In this document: positions 34,227 to 46,869 of the stretch, one piece after another | Layout: each line of letters starts with the position of its first letter | Numbering within the stretch: the first letter of the stretch is position 1 | NCBI GenBank assembly: GCA_002189035.1 | Contig: NEEC01000026.1 | Span: forward strand, 124,001-188,000 | Source: Utricularia gibba | Taxonomy: Eukaryota; Streptophyta; Magnoliopsida; Lamiales; Lentibulariaceae | DNA length: 64,000 nucleotides | Reading direction: 5' to 3' | Position numbers and translations under genes: made by a program | Notes under the pieces: model-generated | Told to the model about the DNA's origin: nothing | Database searches by the model: none | The model's input: the letters and a program-made list of their open reading frames with translations, nothing else

Positions 34227-37200
34227 AGAGGTTTTAATGTTCATCAATTTCTTTTTATTTGCATTCGTTTTATTATTTTAATTTTCTTATTTTTTTCAGA
34301 ATTTTATCTCTTCATCATTTCTTTGTGTAGAGATGTGTAAAATTTATTAAAATAGAACCTTTGATCCTAAATTTAAAGAATTGATAGGTGAATTAGATAA
34401 CAAAAACTAATCTATACAATAATATCATGAAGAAGTTAGATTTAAAGAAGTGATAATTGAAACTTGAGAAGCAACAGAATGACTACAAATCACAGGACCT
34501 CAGCTTGCAGAATCACCAACAAAAAACAGAGCACTTATGGACCACTTTCAACAACAAATCATCATTGACCAAAGAGAGAATTAATATAAAGTGTCATGAT
34601 CGTTATAATTATACTGGATATGGCAAAAGATGAGAGAAGTATCAATTATTGATGAGAAAGTGTCTATTATCACAAGGATGAATATTATGATTATAAAAGA
34701 AAATATATGAGACTGAGAAACTAGCCATGTATCAAATATCAATCTTACACGAAAACTTTGTGAACTATCACAATACACTTACATAGTTAGGAGAATTGGA
34801 GTGACAATAGACCAAATCAAAATCAGAGTTGGAGAAAAAAAAATTGAAATTTTTTCTCTAAGAGATATGATGAGTCAATTCATTGAGAGACAAGAGGAGA
34901 TGCACAAGGCATAATTGAATAGATAAAGGTAAAATTTACAAGTAATCAAAAATAGAAGTAACTTTATGAAAATTCATAAGATTTGCTATTTGTTTTACAT
35001 ATTTTCATATTGGCCCTGTCGATCCACTATCAAGAATGGTTTGCTTGTTGTCATCTAAAAACAAGTTTGTTTTCCTCTTTATTTTTTTTTTCTGCTTTAA
35101 ATAACAATAGATTTTACTAGAATGAATCTTTTACATTACTGCATATTATCTAATAAATCTTTTGAGGCATGGTTTTGATAGAGCACAATCATACTTGAGC
35201 AAGTCACATTCAAGTTTGAGCAATGCCTGATTCATGCATCAAGAATATGTGAATAGATTGGCATACATGAATTTTTCAAATAAAAAAAAATATACTTTCC
35301 ATGTATGATTGATTCAGATTAGACTTTAAAAACAAGCTATTATTCAAGTGTGTAGGGTAGGTATTTATAGGTACCTCATTTTCAGCACTAGGATTGAAAT
35401 AGAGGGAAAAATAACAATCAAGAAAAGAAAAGAGAAGTAATGAAAGAACAAGTATAGAGCAATAACAAGGCGAAAACATGTATTTCATTGCAATGGCTTA
35501 TAGATAAGTTTTACTAAGGTTAGCAAGAGAATCTATGTGAAAGGAAAACATTCTGAAAAAGGAAAAATGTGAGAAAACAAAGGAAAATCTACTAGCAGTG
35601 AAACTATAGAAACAATTAGTGTAGTTGTGAATTTTAGTCTGCAAATTTATCAATTTTTTTAAAACCTCTCAAATTTATTGAATCCTAAAAACTAATTTTC
35701 AAGTCCAACTTCTAAATTTTGTAACTCCTTACTGAGTACTTGAATTTTGGCCCTTTTTTCACTAGAGAAAGGCCCTATTTAACTTTCAAATAATTTATAT
35801 TTGATGATGTTGGAATAAGGAAAAGTACATGAAATATGATCTGGTATACATGTCTATTGTACTATGTTTATGAAGTTGTAGTGAACTGAATTATGGGGGA
35901 GCTATGGACGCACATTCCTTTATATCAAGTACATTTGAGGCAACTTCTCATGAGGTTATAGCATGGTATGAGGATGATTAATTGAAAAAAAAAAGGATAA
36001 AAGGACTATAACCAAGTGGAGTTGATTAAGAAAGTGACACCATTCTACTGATTTGATGAGACCAAAATGAAAAGAACCTTTTGACCTTGATTTTTAAAGT
36101 TTCCAAATTGAAGTTACTAAGATTATGAGGATGCAACCATGCACATAAATGATCATATAGTTAGGGGAATTATTATGTTAAATATTATTTCTTATTCTTC
36201 AGCCTCCGAAAGAGCATAAATTTTAAATGATTACATGTTTACTTTACATGCCCTTTTTGATACTATGTGTTGTAGTCAGTGTCTTAACCGCTAATCTTTC
36301 TAGGAAACAGATGGAAAATGGACAACTTGGTGTAATGATCTAGGTCATAGGGGAAGGAGTCGCATAGTCGGCCATTTTGTTTCATTCATGGTCCTAGATT
36401 TGTTCTTAGGGCAAGAGTTTGCTTTTAAACTAGTTTTTGTATTTATAGGTTGTGTTTGTGTGTTCTTTAAAACTTTTGGCTAAATAGGGAGTTATATAAG
36501 AAAAACTAAATATGATATTCACGATGTGCTTTGCAATTGTTATGTGAATGTTTTTTTGTATTTTATCTTGATCTTGCATAATATTTTGAACGAAATAAAA
36601 ATCTAATGTTCATTAAAATATGTCTAATTTATTTATGAATTTGAGTTAATAAGATAATAGGATTTTATGTTGTTTCCTTAGTAACATGGCAACAAGGCGG
36701 GCCTCTTTATCAAACTAATTGTATTCTTCATGATTTTTGTCAAATTATATGTTAATTTTGTTTTATTGATAAAATACCCGAAATTCTCTTTATTCTTATT
36801 AAAATACCTGTCTTTTTTTCATCAATTATCTTTTATTAAAATAACTGTAGTTTTTTTAATATCAAATTATTTTAACTGATAAGAAATTTGAAATATTTTC
36901 GATTTATTTTTTTAGTTAATCTATAAAAATTGAGAAATTTTATGAAATATAATAATTATACATTTTAATGTTTATTAATAAAAATGTATGTAAAAAAATA
37001 TAATCCGAAAATTATAACACTCAAAAATAATTAAGAAGAGTTAATTATCAAAAAAAATACCCTGAATAATTTAATTATAAAAAAATTTAATTACGAAAAT
37101 GTTTAAAATTTTTTGCTCTATTAATATTCATTAAGCACAAATATGACTAGGTTTAAATTCATAAATTTTTATTATTCATCTCCTTTCATAGTTTATATTA

Positions 37201-39804
37201 CAATTTTGGGTTTTTTTATTTTTTAATCATAATTCTTTTCTTAATTAAAAAAATTAATTTGTATAAATACTTTTTTGACAAAAAATAATTTATATACTTT
37301 GAAGTAAATTAATTTATTTTAATGTACAACAATATGCATTCCAAAAAAAATATAAATATATGTATTAAAACAATAATTTTTAAATAACATGCATTTTTAA
37401 AATAAAAAAAAAACAAATCACAGGCATTTGATGAAATAAAAAAATGATATATATTTTGAAAAAAAAAATTATGACAAAGGTAATACATTAAATTTTCACA
37501 ACAAAGCATGAGTTCATGAAAGTATCATTTTCGACTTTAACATGTACCATTGTTTATTGTTTTTTTCACATGGAGTGTGATTTAGATAACTCACTTATGA
37601 CAACTTATCATTTGGTGATTTGTAATAGTTTAAGCATTTGTTGTGTTCACATATTTTTTCTATGTAAGGTATTTAATTTTTGTGTAGTATGATCATTTAA
37701 TTTCCAAATTTGTTTGCTCATTCTGCACAGAAAATATTTTTTTTAATGAGGTAAGATCTTTTATTTATTGATTTCTTAGGAGTGAGTTAACCGAGGATTT
37801 GTCTTGTGTATGTTATTTGGTTAATTTAGTAAGTATTGTGCAAGAGGAACGAAACATTAGGATTTACTAAATCAATGTACAGTATAGCTGCCTTTTTACA
37901 CTTAGTTAACCAGGTTAGATCTTTAACTTTTTTTTTCTTGTTTAGCACATCATAAGTCTATTATCATTATGTTGGAGAGTTCCAACCTCTTTGACACAGG
38001 TCTGAGTATCTTGAGGTTATTTTGGGAATGATACTTCATCATCATTTACAATACAAGTCAAGAAAGCTCTTTAAATTCTCAAGATCACAGCTACAAACAA
38101 AATGTTTTGATGTGCTCAAATGTTCAAGAAAATCATGTTCAAAAGGCCTAGAAAAAAAAGTAATCCATTCAAGTTAATGAGAACTTTGCAAAAGATCTGT
38201 GTAATAAGAGTTAAAATGAAAAAAATAGGACAAGTCTTCTATCTACATTGAGCAAGTTTGGCAAGAGGCCATTTCTTTAGGCATTGCCTAGCAACATGAG
38301 ATATGCAAGAGATATTGTATGAGGTCTATCAACTACATTTCCACCAAAATAGAAGAGTATATCATCGACTGCAAGAGATATGGTGAGAATAGATGGCGAA
38401 AGAGAAAGTCACTTGAACCCCTCGTCGCTTGCCACTATTAGGTATGATCGAGGATAATATATGAGGATGTTAACTACAAGGTATGTTGTTATATGGGGAG
38501 GAAAATGATGACTAGGTCGAGGACTTGTATAATAAGAGGCATGGATAATGATAGTGAGGTCCATGAGGATGATCGAGTATATGTATGTAGGAACAACATG
38601 CTCAAGGCGAGAGATGGAACTAACACATTACATAAGAGTAAGTGTATGTGAGATGGTCATAGAACACTTTCCGATGGGGGATGCCGTACAATGTTAGACA
38701 ACCATGAGATGCATAGAGTGGAGTGGGAGATGTTTTGGAAGGGAGTTAGAGAGTGGAAATAAAGGAAGCTGATTATGATTATGAGAAGTGATGACAACAT
38801 GATTGAGAAATATTTAGGATGATTGGGAGCAAGAATATTCAATTAGAGAAAAAAAAAGAATATAATGAACAACTTTTGAAGAACCTACAAGCTTGAGACA
38901 AACATATCCTCTCAAATTCTTGTGACTACATTTTAAACTTTGTTTATCTTTATTCCTAATGTGTGAGCACTTTTGATATTTTTGTTTATTTCAGGTTATC
39001 AATTTGTTTGTCTTATATTTTGTTTTTTTAAATTTACGAATCACTTAATATTATGGAAAACTATTAACAAAAGTTACAAATCTCATAATATAATTAAATA
39101 TGTAGTTTGTATACTAATTTTACGATTAGTAACAAATAGTGGAGACGAAACAAGGAGATTTTTAGTAGCATTATTTTTAAAAAAACAAAAGACTGCATTT
39201 TCGGCCGCTTTTTTTCGTTTTTTTTTCCTTTTTCTTAATTTCTTCTTTGGACGAATCTGTTTGTTACCGTTGCTTGTGTCTTGCTTCTCCTCAGCATTCT
39301 GCATACCCTGACTTAACGGTAAGCAGCTGTAGAATGTGTCATGTATAAGATATGATCATCCTATGCATAATTCGATTACTATGAATTGCTGCTTTGTCTG
39401 TAGTTGTTCCGGCTGATGATAAGTGCAGTCTGTGAAGTTGTCGGCAGCCCTTGGAGCTGGCTCGTCTTTCAAATGTGTTCTGATTCAAGTAGAAACAAGA
39501 GGCAGCTTCTTCAGTTTGTCCCCTGCTATTCCCAAGTTTACATCTTTTTTACCATCACGCCTCTTCTTCTTGGTACGTCAGAATTCTTGGCGTACTTTTG
39601 ATTCCTTTGATCAGAAATGAACGGCTTTTCTGGCATGCAATTTCTATGAGGGAGATCAACATGATGTACATTGCGGCTCTGCAACGTCAAGATCATTTTA
39701 TGTACGTGTTTCTGTTCAAGCTTTTACATGTACATTACACCAGGAAGAGGTATCATCTGCACATATTACAAGGTAAACGAATCTACATAGAACATCCATC
39801 GACA
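34227..39804. other. AT-rich region, no gene recognised
   Basis: Only short frames occur. From about 36,600 to 37,560 the sequence is strongly A/T with many homopolymer runs. No domain, RNA gene or intact element end was found. It separates the transposon nest from the gene island and probably contains old, unrecognisable insertions. Confidence 0.5.
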
Positions 39805-40874
39805 TCAGAACAAGTTCATTTCCAAGGTGTAGCATTTCTTTGTCAACATCAGTTTCTTCACAGCTTCGGTCAGAAGCTTGCCGTTATCACCATTTTCGAA
39901 GAATGCTGCCGCAGCAGTATCCTCCGCTCGCTTTTGTAGCTCCTCGGCTGCCCCATCTCCGGTCGGCCAGACAACCACCAGCGTCGGCCCTTCCATGACC
40001 CCCCCGGAATGGGATAGCTCCAGCTTCTCCAAATACCACATCTTCAACCTCAAGGCTGGAATTTTAGCCCGGCTGTTTTGAGTTTCATCTAACTTTCTGT
40101 TCAACCTCAGTTCTTCCAGCATTTCCTTGTTCAGTAACAGCCTCCCTTGATCACCATCATCAGAGACAACCAGCTTCTCGATGGTTTTATGATTCCTCGT
40201 GGTTTCCTCCACCAACAGATGTCTTCCCGAAGCAGCCATCAAACAGGAGATGGTCCACACTATTCGTAGTTTCATTTCCTCCTCGCTCATACCGCGTGTT
40301 TCCCTATCAAACTCCACCGGCTTCTCCTCAGATCTCCGCCACGATTTGGCACCTAGAACCACGCAGCTGCGAAGCTCCCGACCGAACTCCGCCGTCCATT
40401 TTAAGAATGTCGCCGGCGTTTTCCCAGCCCGAGGGGCGGTGGTTTCAGCGGAGGGCAAGCGGAGATGAAGCCCCTTGATTTCCTCGAAAGGATTCAATGC
40501 TTCAGTTGGGATGCGATAGGGCCATTCATCCAAGCAATTATCGTGGTTTTGGGACTTGAATTTGATCATCTGAGATATGAAGTAGAAGGGCTTCATCAAG
40601 GCCTTAATCACCAGATCCTTGATAAACAAACCCCAGGGGAGTTCCCCTTCCCGTTCCTGGGAGGCTTCCTCCGGAAAACGGGAACAGGAAGCGAGACCTC
40701 ATCCACCTGGGCCGCAACCATTCGGAAGCGCCTGCAAACCGACATAGAAACACAAAGGGACTTCACATCCCCTACCTTCTTGAAAATCAATAGCAGGACT
40801 TCGTCAGGGAGACGGTCGAAAAAATCAGATACACCGGCAATCATCCATTCCTCAAGAGAATCCATCGATTCCAT
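39805..40874 (-). CDS. AUF-like F-box protein, one frameshift
   Basis: The N-terminal frame (start ATG at 40,874) gives the F-box core FDRLPDEVLLLIFKKVGDVK and CRRFRMVAAQVDEV at about residues 19-60. The rest continues in another frame down to 39,805: LKWTAEFGRELRSCVVLGA, LRIVWTISCLMAASGRHLL, HKTIEKLVVSDDGDQG and a C-terminal YTLEMNLF. This order and wording match the plant AUF1/AUF2-type F-box family (relatives of At1g78100 and At5g46170). Those proteins are SCF ubiquitin-ligase adaptors that bind a Skp1-like protein through the F-box; the target is unknown here. Like family members it has no intron. The span is 1,070 bp, one base short of 357 codons, and both sides of the break (about 40,610-40,655, in C/G runs) fit the family, so one base is missing. 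This is either an assembly error or a recent inactivation. Confidence 0.85.
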
Positions 40875-41408
40875 CACTGAAGACGCATTCGCCTGGTTCG
40901 CATATATACGTAGGAGGGGTTAGCGGTGAACACGGAAGAGGAGGGAGAGAAGGAACGCGGTGACGCGTGTAGACGACAGTTCTTGGGGCGGTCCACTCGA
41001 GACTTGAGAGAAGGAACAATTTTTCTTCTCCAGTTTTGTATTCCTCCGCCTTCGCCGTCGGCCCCGTCCCTGTAATTTTCCATCTTTTTATTTTCTTCTT
41101 TTTTGAGCAAAATAAATTATAATTATTATGAGCGCCGTTGGTTTATTATCATCCATCCGGCATCAGCAGTCGGTTTGGTTCGGTCGGGTTCGCCCACGGA
41201 ACCAGCGCCCCAGGCCGAAGCCGCATCTCTCGGCCGCTGTTTCCCGAGCATGTGGCGGCGAATATGCTTGATGCTTACTCGCGGTGAGACAAACTTTTTT
41301 ACGCGTTGTCGAGTTTCACTCAAGGAACACCACGGGAAACCATCTGCAGTTTTAATTTTCTACAGAGCAGAAGGATCAGTCTAGCAGTCAGTTTATGTGC
41401 TTGGTGCT

Positions 41409-43170
41409 TCATTTCTGGGTAGCTTTGAAGAAGAGCTCAGTCCACCTGCTTGGGTCGTCTCCTGGTCCTTCGCCCTGCGTTGTGTGTCATGATTACATGA
41501 TCCCACACTGCATAAGCAAGCAGAGCAGAGCAGAGCTGGTGTGGTGTACCTCAACTGAGTTGATCTCATAGATTTGGCCTTGAGTGAAATCGATTTGCAG
41601 TGCTTGTATGCAAGCCTCCGCCACCACGAGCCTACTCGCCTCTCCCATAAGCTGGTCCCCTAAACAACCGTACACACAACAACAAGAGCGTCATCCCGAT
41701 CATGGAACCAGAGTCAAACCATGGTAGGAAGGGCAGGGCAGGGCAGGGCAGGCTCATCACAGCTCCTTACCTTGATCTATGACAACAGCTCGTCGCTCGC
41801 CTGCTGTCGCTTTGAGGAGCGTGTTGAGATCATAAGAAGTGTAAGGCCCGTCGGTTAACCTACCCGGCCTGCAAGACCAATTAATCATCTCCAGTGTACG
41901 TGGAGTTGGAGCAAGTGTTATCTCAAGGAAACTACAAGAACCTGATAATGGTGAATGGAAGGCCTGAGTTCCGAACATAGTCCTCCCCATTTTCTTGTAC
42001 TTTAGCACGCCAAACAGGTTCATGATGCTGCCATGGAAGCAGCATGAGATGAAAAACAACTCCAGTGGGGCTGAAAGGCAAGAATCAGAAATGATGGTAC
42101 CTCCAAGGCAGCTGATCATATCTGGTGACTCCAACTGAGGAAACCAGAACTATTCTTTTCAACGAGGAGTGAAGAACGGAAACAAGGTTTCGCACACCTT
42201 CCCAGTCTGACAAATGGTTCATGTGAAAGAAGACACAGGAGAAAATTGTACAGAAAAAGAGCTCCAGTTTGTAGAAATTTTTTTTATTCCCAAATCAAAA
42301 TCAGACCCACTCTTTCAGGCGTATTATCTCCAAACCATCTCTTGGATGGAAAGGCTGTTGTTCCCGTGCAGCAAATAACATGTGTCACACCCTACAAATC
42401 CAGAAACAAAATGCAGTGATGAAACGAGACTCATCTTAGGAGGCATTTGCTCGCTTTATACAAGACAGCTGACAAACCTCAAAAATAGAGGGGTCTAAGT
42501 TCTCGGGATTTCGTGTATCACCTTCATATACCTATCAAGTTCACAATTTCGATTGGGCAGCAAGTGAAACGGAGGTAAGCAGTAAAGACCAGAGGTAAGC
42601 CGGTTACAATAACCTGCAGTTTATCTTCTTCGTGTTGACCAAAAAGGGTGGTAGCTTTTTCAGGATTGCGAAGTAAGAGGCGAGTTTTCACATTTCGATC
42701 AAGCAGTGACGCCACTACCAGTTGCCCTTAAGATCAAAGACGACGAGATAAACAATGCTTGGCAGTTCAACAGATATCACAGCACAAGTTTGAAATGCTA
42801 TCAATTACTTATGTTCATTTCATCACAAGAAAGCACCAAAGAACAGAGATTCAGCTCCATTCCCATCGTTATAATCATTCAAAACGGCTGCTTGATTAAG
42901 AATATACGAATTACCAACGCCACCGGTGCCGCCGACGACTAGAACGAGCTTTGAAGAACTTGGCTGCGGAGAGATGGACGTAACTTCTTGGGATTCGTCA
43001 GAGGTACGTGGTTCCACCACTTGTTCACTCACAGAACTCGGACGCCAAGCAGTATGCTTTGGAAGTGATGGCCCCTTGAATGAACGATAGGTGGAAGGAG
43101 AAGAGAACAAAGGAACATTTTGTGGGATCTTCGTTACGGTTAGAGGAATGAAATGGAGGGTAGACGCCAT
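41409..43170 (-). CDS. Plastid NAD(P)-binding Rossmann protein, nine exons, one frameshift
   Basis: Exons (minus strand): 43,170-42,915; 42,726-42,614; 42,531-42,478; 42,391-42,307; 42,206-42,101; 42,027-41,942; 41,868-41,771; 41,659-41,550; 41,474-41,409. All introns are GT-AG. The product starts with a Ser/Thr-rich, acid-poor leader of about 70 residues that looks like a chloroplast transit peptide. The dinucleotide-binding loop LVLVVGGTGGVGQ follows, then VKTRLLLRNPEKA, THVICCTGTTAFPSKRW, SIMNLFGVLKYKKMG and PGRLTDGPYTSYDLNTLLKA. This is the atypical SDR family of At4g31530-like plastid proteins, whose substrate is not settled. Exons add to 974 bp, one short of 325 codons. In exon 6 a run at 41,985-41,988 has four C where the family frame needs five (GED after KKMG). 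The rest is intact, so a missing base is likely. Confidence 0.87.
41731..41752 (+). other. G-quadruplex-type motif in intron
   Basis: GGGCA is repeated four times in a row, followed by GG, giving four GGG runs with two-base loops on the plus strand. It lies in the intron between exons 7 and 8 of the minus-strand Rossmann gene, so the G-rich strand is the template strand. Confidence 0.55.
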
Positions 43171-43468
43171 TCACGATCACCTAGAAACGAGAAGGAAGAT
43201 GGGAAAAAGAGTGGTTCGTGGAAGGAGAATCAAGAAGCAAAAGAGGTGATAGCAAATTAATCTGTTTAAATAATGGAAAACTCCATGATTAAGAATCACA
43301 TATTTCTCTTTCCATCTCATGAAGTAATATTTTCGCATCCTTCTTCACCGCAGGCGGCGGCCGGTACAGAGGGTTGATTCGAAGATTACCATTTTTGGAA
43401 AGATGCAAAACAGCATCGGCCCATCCAGGGGATTCTCGACGATGACCCTTCCAGCGTAAACTTCCACC
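43171..43468. promoter_or_regulatory. Short bidirectional promoter region
   Basis: 298 bp separate the start codons of the minus-strand Rossmann gene and plus-strand PUMY. The interval must hold both 5' leaders and both core promoters. I see an AT-rich patch at about 43,257-43,320 and no clear, uniquely placed TATA box for either side. Confidence 0.6.
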
Positions 43469-45616
43469 ATGGCGTCGTCAACTCTATCCAGAATTGAAAA
43501 AATCAGAGACCATATTTCACCGTCGTACTCCGAATTGAAGGTATGGTTTATTATGGTGTGAGAGGAAATTAGGTGGAACTATCGATGCTTGATTACTGTA
43601 GGATGGGAAGATAATCAAGATATCCTCCGAAGTATCTGAAGCTTTGTCTTTTGGGGCACCGGTGGTTGCCCTCGAATCCACTATCATTTCTCATGGTAAG
43701 TAGCACCTTAGTTTTTTTCGTACTTGGATCGCACAGCCTATGATACTGATTAGAGATAGTTGTGGAAAGAAAAAAAAAACCAGCTCTTTAATGTTTTGGA
43801 TAATAATGTGTATTAGCTTAATGGATTCAGTTCTCGATCCCTCCACATACCACAGGGATGCCCTATCCTCAGAACTTGGAGACCGCAAAGCAGGTGGAGG
43901 AAATAGTAAGGAAAAATGGAGCCATTCCTGCTACTATTGCTATTTTGGATGGTGTCCCACGCATAGGTAGATTCACCTATGTCGTTGGCAACCTTGAACT
44001 TTAATTTCCACCACGTTTTCAAAAATCATTGGAGAAAAAGTAGTTACTTGGTGTTTAACTTTGTAAATAAGGACTATCTCCTGAGGAACTTATGAGTCTG
44101 GCATTCTTGGGAAGGAAAGCTCGTAAAACAGCTCGCCGTGATATTGCACATGTTGTGAGTAACTTGTGATGGTTGGCATGTCTCGTTATGGTTTTTAGTG
44201 ATGCACATTATTATCCTGGGAAGCTGCAGTTGAATTTGTCAAATTGACATGCTAGTTTCCTTCATGAAAGAGTGATTGATGATCTAAGTACTATCGGGCA
44301 TCATTTTTCAAGGTGGCTTCCAATCAAACTGGTGCAACAACCGTCTCTGCAACTATGTTTTTTGCATCCAAGGTAATTTTGTATCATCATACATGGTACC
44401 CTCCCACTTTCTAATTTTTAGAAAGAAATGATGCTATTGAATTTCTGCAGGTTGGCATCGAAATCTTTGCCACAGGGGGTATTGGAGGAGTTCACAGGAA
44501 TGGAGAGAGAAGTAAGTGCTTTTTGTACTACTCACTAGTTATTCAAACATTTAGTTTAGTTAACTCCACATGCCGAAGTTACCTGATAATTTACTATAAT
44601 AGAACTTTTGAGTTGTGTGCCGCTTGTATATTGGTTCTTGATTTGTGTGGAGATAAATAGATGTAGTAGCTTTGTCACAGCAATGGACATTTCTTCTGAT
44701 TTGGTGGAGCTGGGGAGGACACCTGTTGCAGTAGTTTCCGCGGGCGTGAAGTCAATCTTGGATATTTCAAGAACCCTTGAATATTTGGTAACCACACACT
44801 GATGATACTTTTAACTCAGAATTTACGGCTTGCATGATCTTTAAACCTTTTTGACATGTCCTGAGCAGGAGACTCAGGGAGCGTGTGTTGCTGCATATCA
44901 GACTAACGAGTTTCCTGCCTTCTTCACAGAAAAAAGTGGCTGCAATGTAAGCCCATTTTTGTCAACACATCCTCTCCATTTTTTCTTCTGGGGTTTCATG
45001 TTTTTAAGTTCGCTCATACATGTAGGCTCCTTCGCGTGTTGACTCACCTGAAGAATGTGCTCGGCTAATAGGTGTGTTGACCTTTGTCTCTCCATGATAA
45101 ACGTCTGTGCTATCATGCTGATATGATCTCTTGAAAAAATTTAGACATGAACGGTAAGCTTGGGTTGGGGTCTGGAATTCTCATAGCAGTCCCTATCCCA
45201 AGTGAGCACTCTGCATCCGGGAACATTATTGAGTCTGCAATAAAAGAAGCTCTCAAGGATGCTCGGTAGTGCACGCAGTTTTCATTTTCTCCTCCAAAAT
45301 TCTCATCACTAATTACTGTAACTCAATGGATGGCAATGTTGGGGACAGGGAGCAGAAAGTGACGGGTAGCGCAGAAACTCCATTCTTGCTTGCTAGAGTA
45401 AATGAGCTAACTGGAGGAAACTCACTCGCAGCCAGTATCCTCCCTGATCATATTGCTTAATGATACTTTAACATCTTCTTTCTGATGTTCCAAAATCCCA
45501 TCTTGAAATATTTCCTTGATGCCATGACAGACATTGCTCTCGTAAAGAATAATGCACAGCTTGCTGCACAGATCGCGGTCTCCCTCTCTCAGCTACGGAA
45601 ATCATATCATAATTGA
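43469..45616 (+). CDS. PUMY: Pseudouridine-5'-phosphate glycosidase, peroxisomal, twelve exons
   Basis: Exons: 43,469-43,540; 43,602-43,695; 43,856-43,966; 44,072-44,154; 44,313-44,372; 44,451-44,511; 44,681-44,787; 44,869-44,946; 45,026-45,071; 45,145-45,265; 45,349-45,434; 45,531-45,616. They sum to 1,005 bp, an unbroken 334-residue protein; all introns are GT-AG. Family signatures include [74 protein letters not shown] and [11 protein letters not shown]. The PsuG/PUMY family splits pseudouridine 5'-phosphate into uracil and ribose 5-phosphate, the second step of pseudouridine breakdown after PUKI kinase. The N-terminus holds RIEKIRDHI at residues 8-16, an R-x6-H PTS2-like nonapeptide, in line with peroxisomal location of the Arabidopsis enzyme. 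The start is fixed by this leader. It shares its promoter interval with the Rossmann gene. Confidence 0.95.
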
Positions 45617-46869
45617 CCGCTGGATACTTACTGAATCCTCGCGGAGAGGATGAACACCAGCAGGTGGGAAATTGAGATACAGCGAAGTGTTTGTGGTTAA
45701 TATAGCAGCCATCGCCAGGCAAGATTTCTTTCTGCCTTTTGTAAACTAATATTAAAACAGTAGGATGGATATATATTGTGGCTGTGTAGTGTCAGAATTT
45801 CATTTTCTTGAGCAAGCTGGATTGAACAGTTGATGCTGGTGTGGTATTATGGGCGTCCAGATTCCTTTTTGGCATCCCAATTTATGTAGGAAATGGTTTG
45901 TTTTGGTGTTGGATCTTTCAAGGAAAAGAATTGTGAAATCGGCAGCCCAGGTGCGCGTAGGCCTAGCAAGCAGCAATGCACTGGTAAACAAGCCTGCAAT
46001 ATCGAAAATGAAGAACCACGAAAACACAATGCCAACTGTTGGGGGTGAGTTTTGAGCTCATTACGTACGTCGAACTGATTATTTCGACCAGGAAAAAAAA
46101 AAGACAGTGCAGATTCCATTTGCGTTTGAAGGGGAGTAGAAGAAGACAAGGGGTAGTTTCTTTCGACTTTCACATCGAAAGGTGCTTTTGTGCTGGTTTT
46201 GTTAAGACGTGTTTTGCATTTTATGAACTCTCAAGAATGAGAGATATGGATCCTTTTTCCCGGCTGCTCGCAAAACCTTGGAAAACATTTTGTGGATGAT
46301 GAAGTTACAGTAGAGGCCGAGTGGGTGATATGGATTGATTCCACATGAGTTGAATCGGCTGTCTGATTCCTCGGTTTGAAGAGAAAATGACAAATGATGG
46401 TGATGTAAGAATGAATGAGAACAAATGTTTGGACACAAGCTTCTTTAACTTTCCGGAAAACCAAAATACCCCCTCTCTCGCGGATTCCCAGTTTTCTTTT
46501 CTCCCCCCACAAGACGCACCAAAACCGACCACCACGTCCGACCGAGGCTCTCTTCTCTCCAACTGATTCCTGTGCTCCGCGCTCATCCTCTTCTTTTAGC
46601 CTGCTTTTGCTCCTCCTCAACCCAGTAGCCTCACGTGGAGATAGATAGATAGATAAGATCCCTTCAGGTCAGGGAGCTTTTTGGGCTGAATCTCCAAACC
46701 CGCGTCAAGTTGCTGTCTTTGGTACCTTGTGTTCGATAACTCGTGCTTCCCTTGATCCTGCGTTTCGTGTTTTCTGGGGGGTTTTCACATGCTTCCCACT
46801 GGGTTTTGAGTTCTCTACTTGTTTCAAGATACGGGCTTTTACTGTGGTGGGTTTTCTTCTTCATTTACA
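45617..46869. other. Intergenic: PUMY 3' end and SCL3 promoter/leader
   Basis: No gene is supported; the frames on both strands are short and unconserved. A GATA tetranucleotide run lies at about 46,640-46,657, probably in or near the SCL3 5' leader. Core promoter elements were not placed with confidence. Confidence 0.5.

Noticed and set aside
40465-40923. 152-codon plus-strand frame
   Set aside because: It is the antisense shadow of the F-box gene and has no family match.
46819-46869. SCL3 start 17 codons upstream at a TTG codon
   Set aside because: No ATG lies in that stretch, and the family starts close to the ATG at 46,870.
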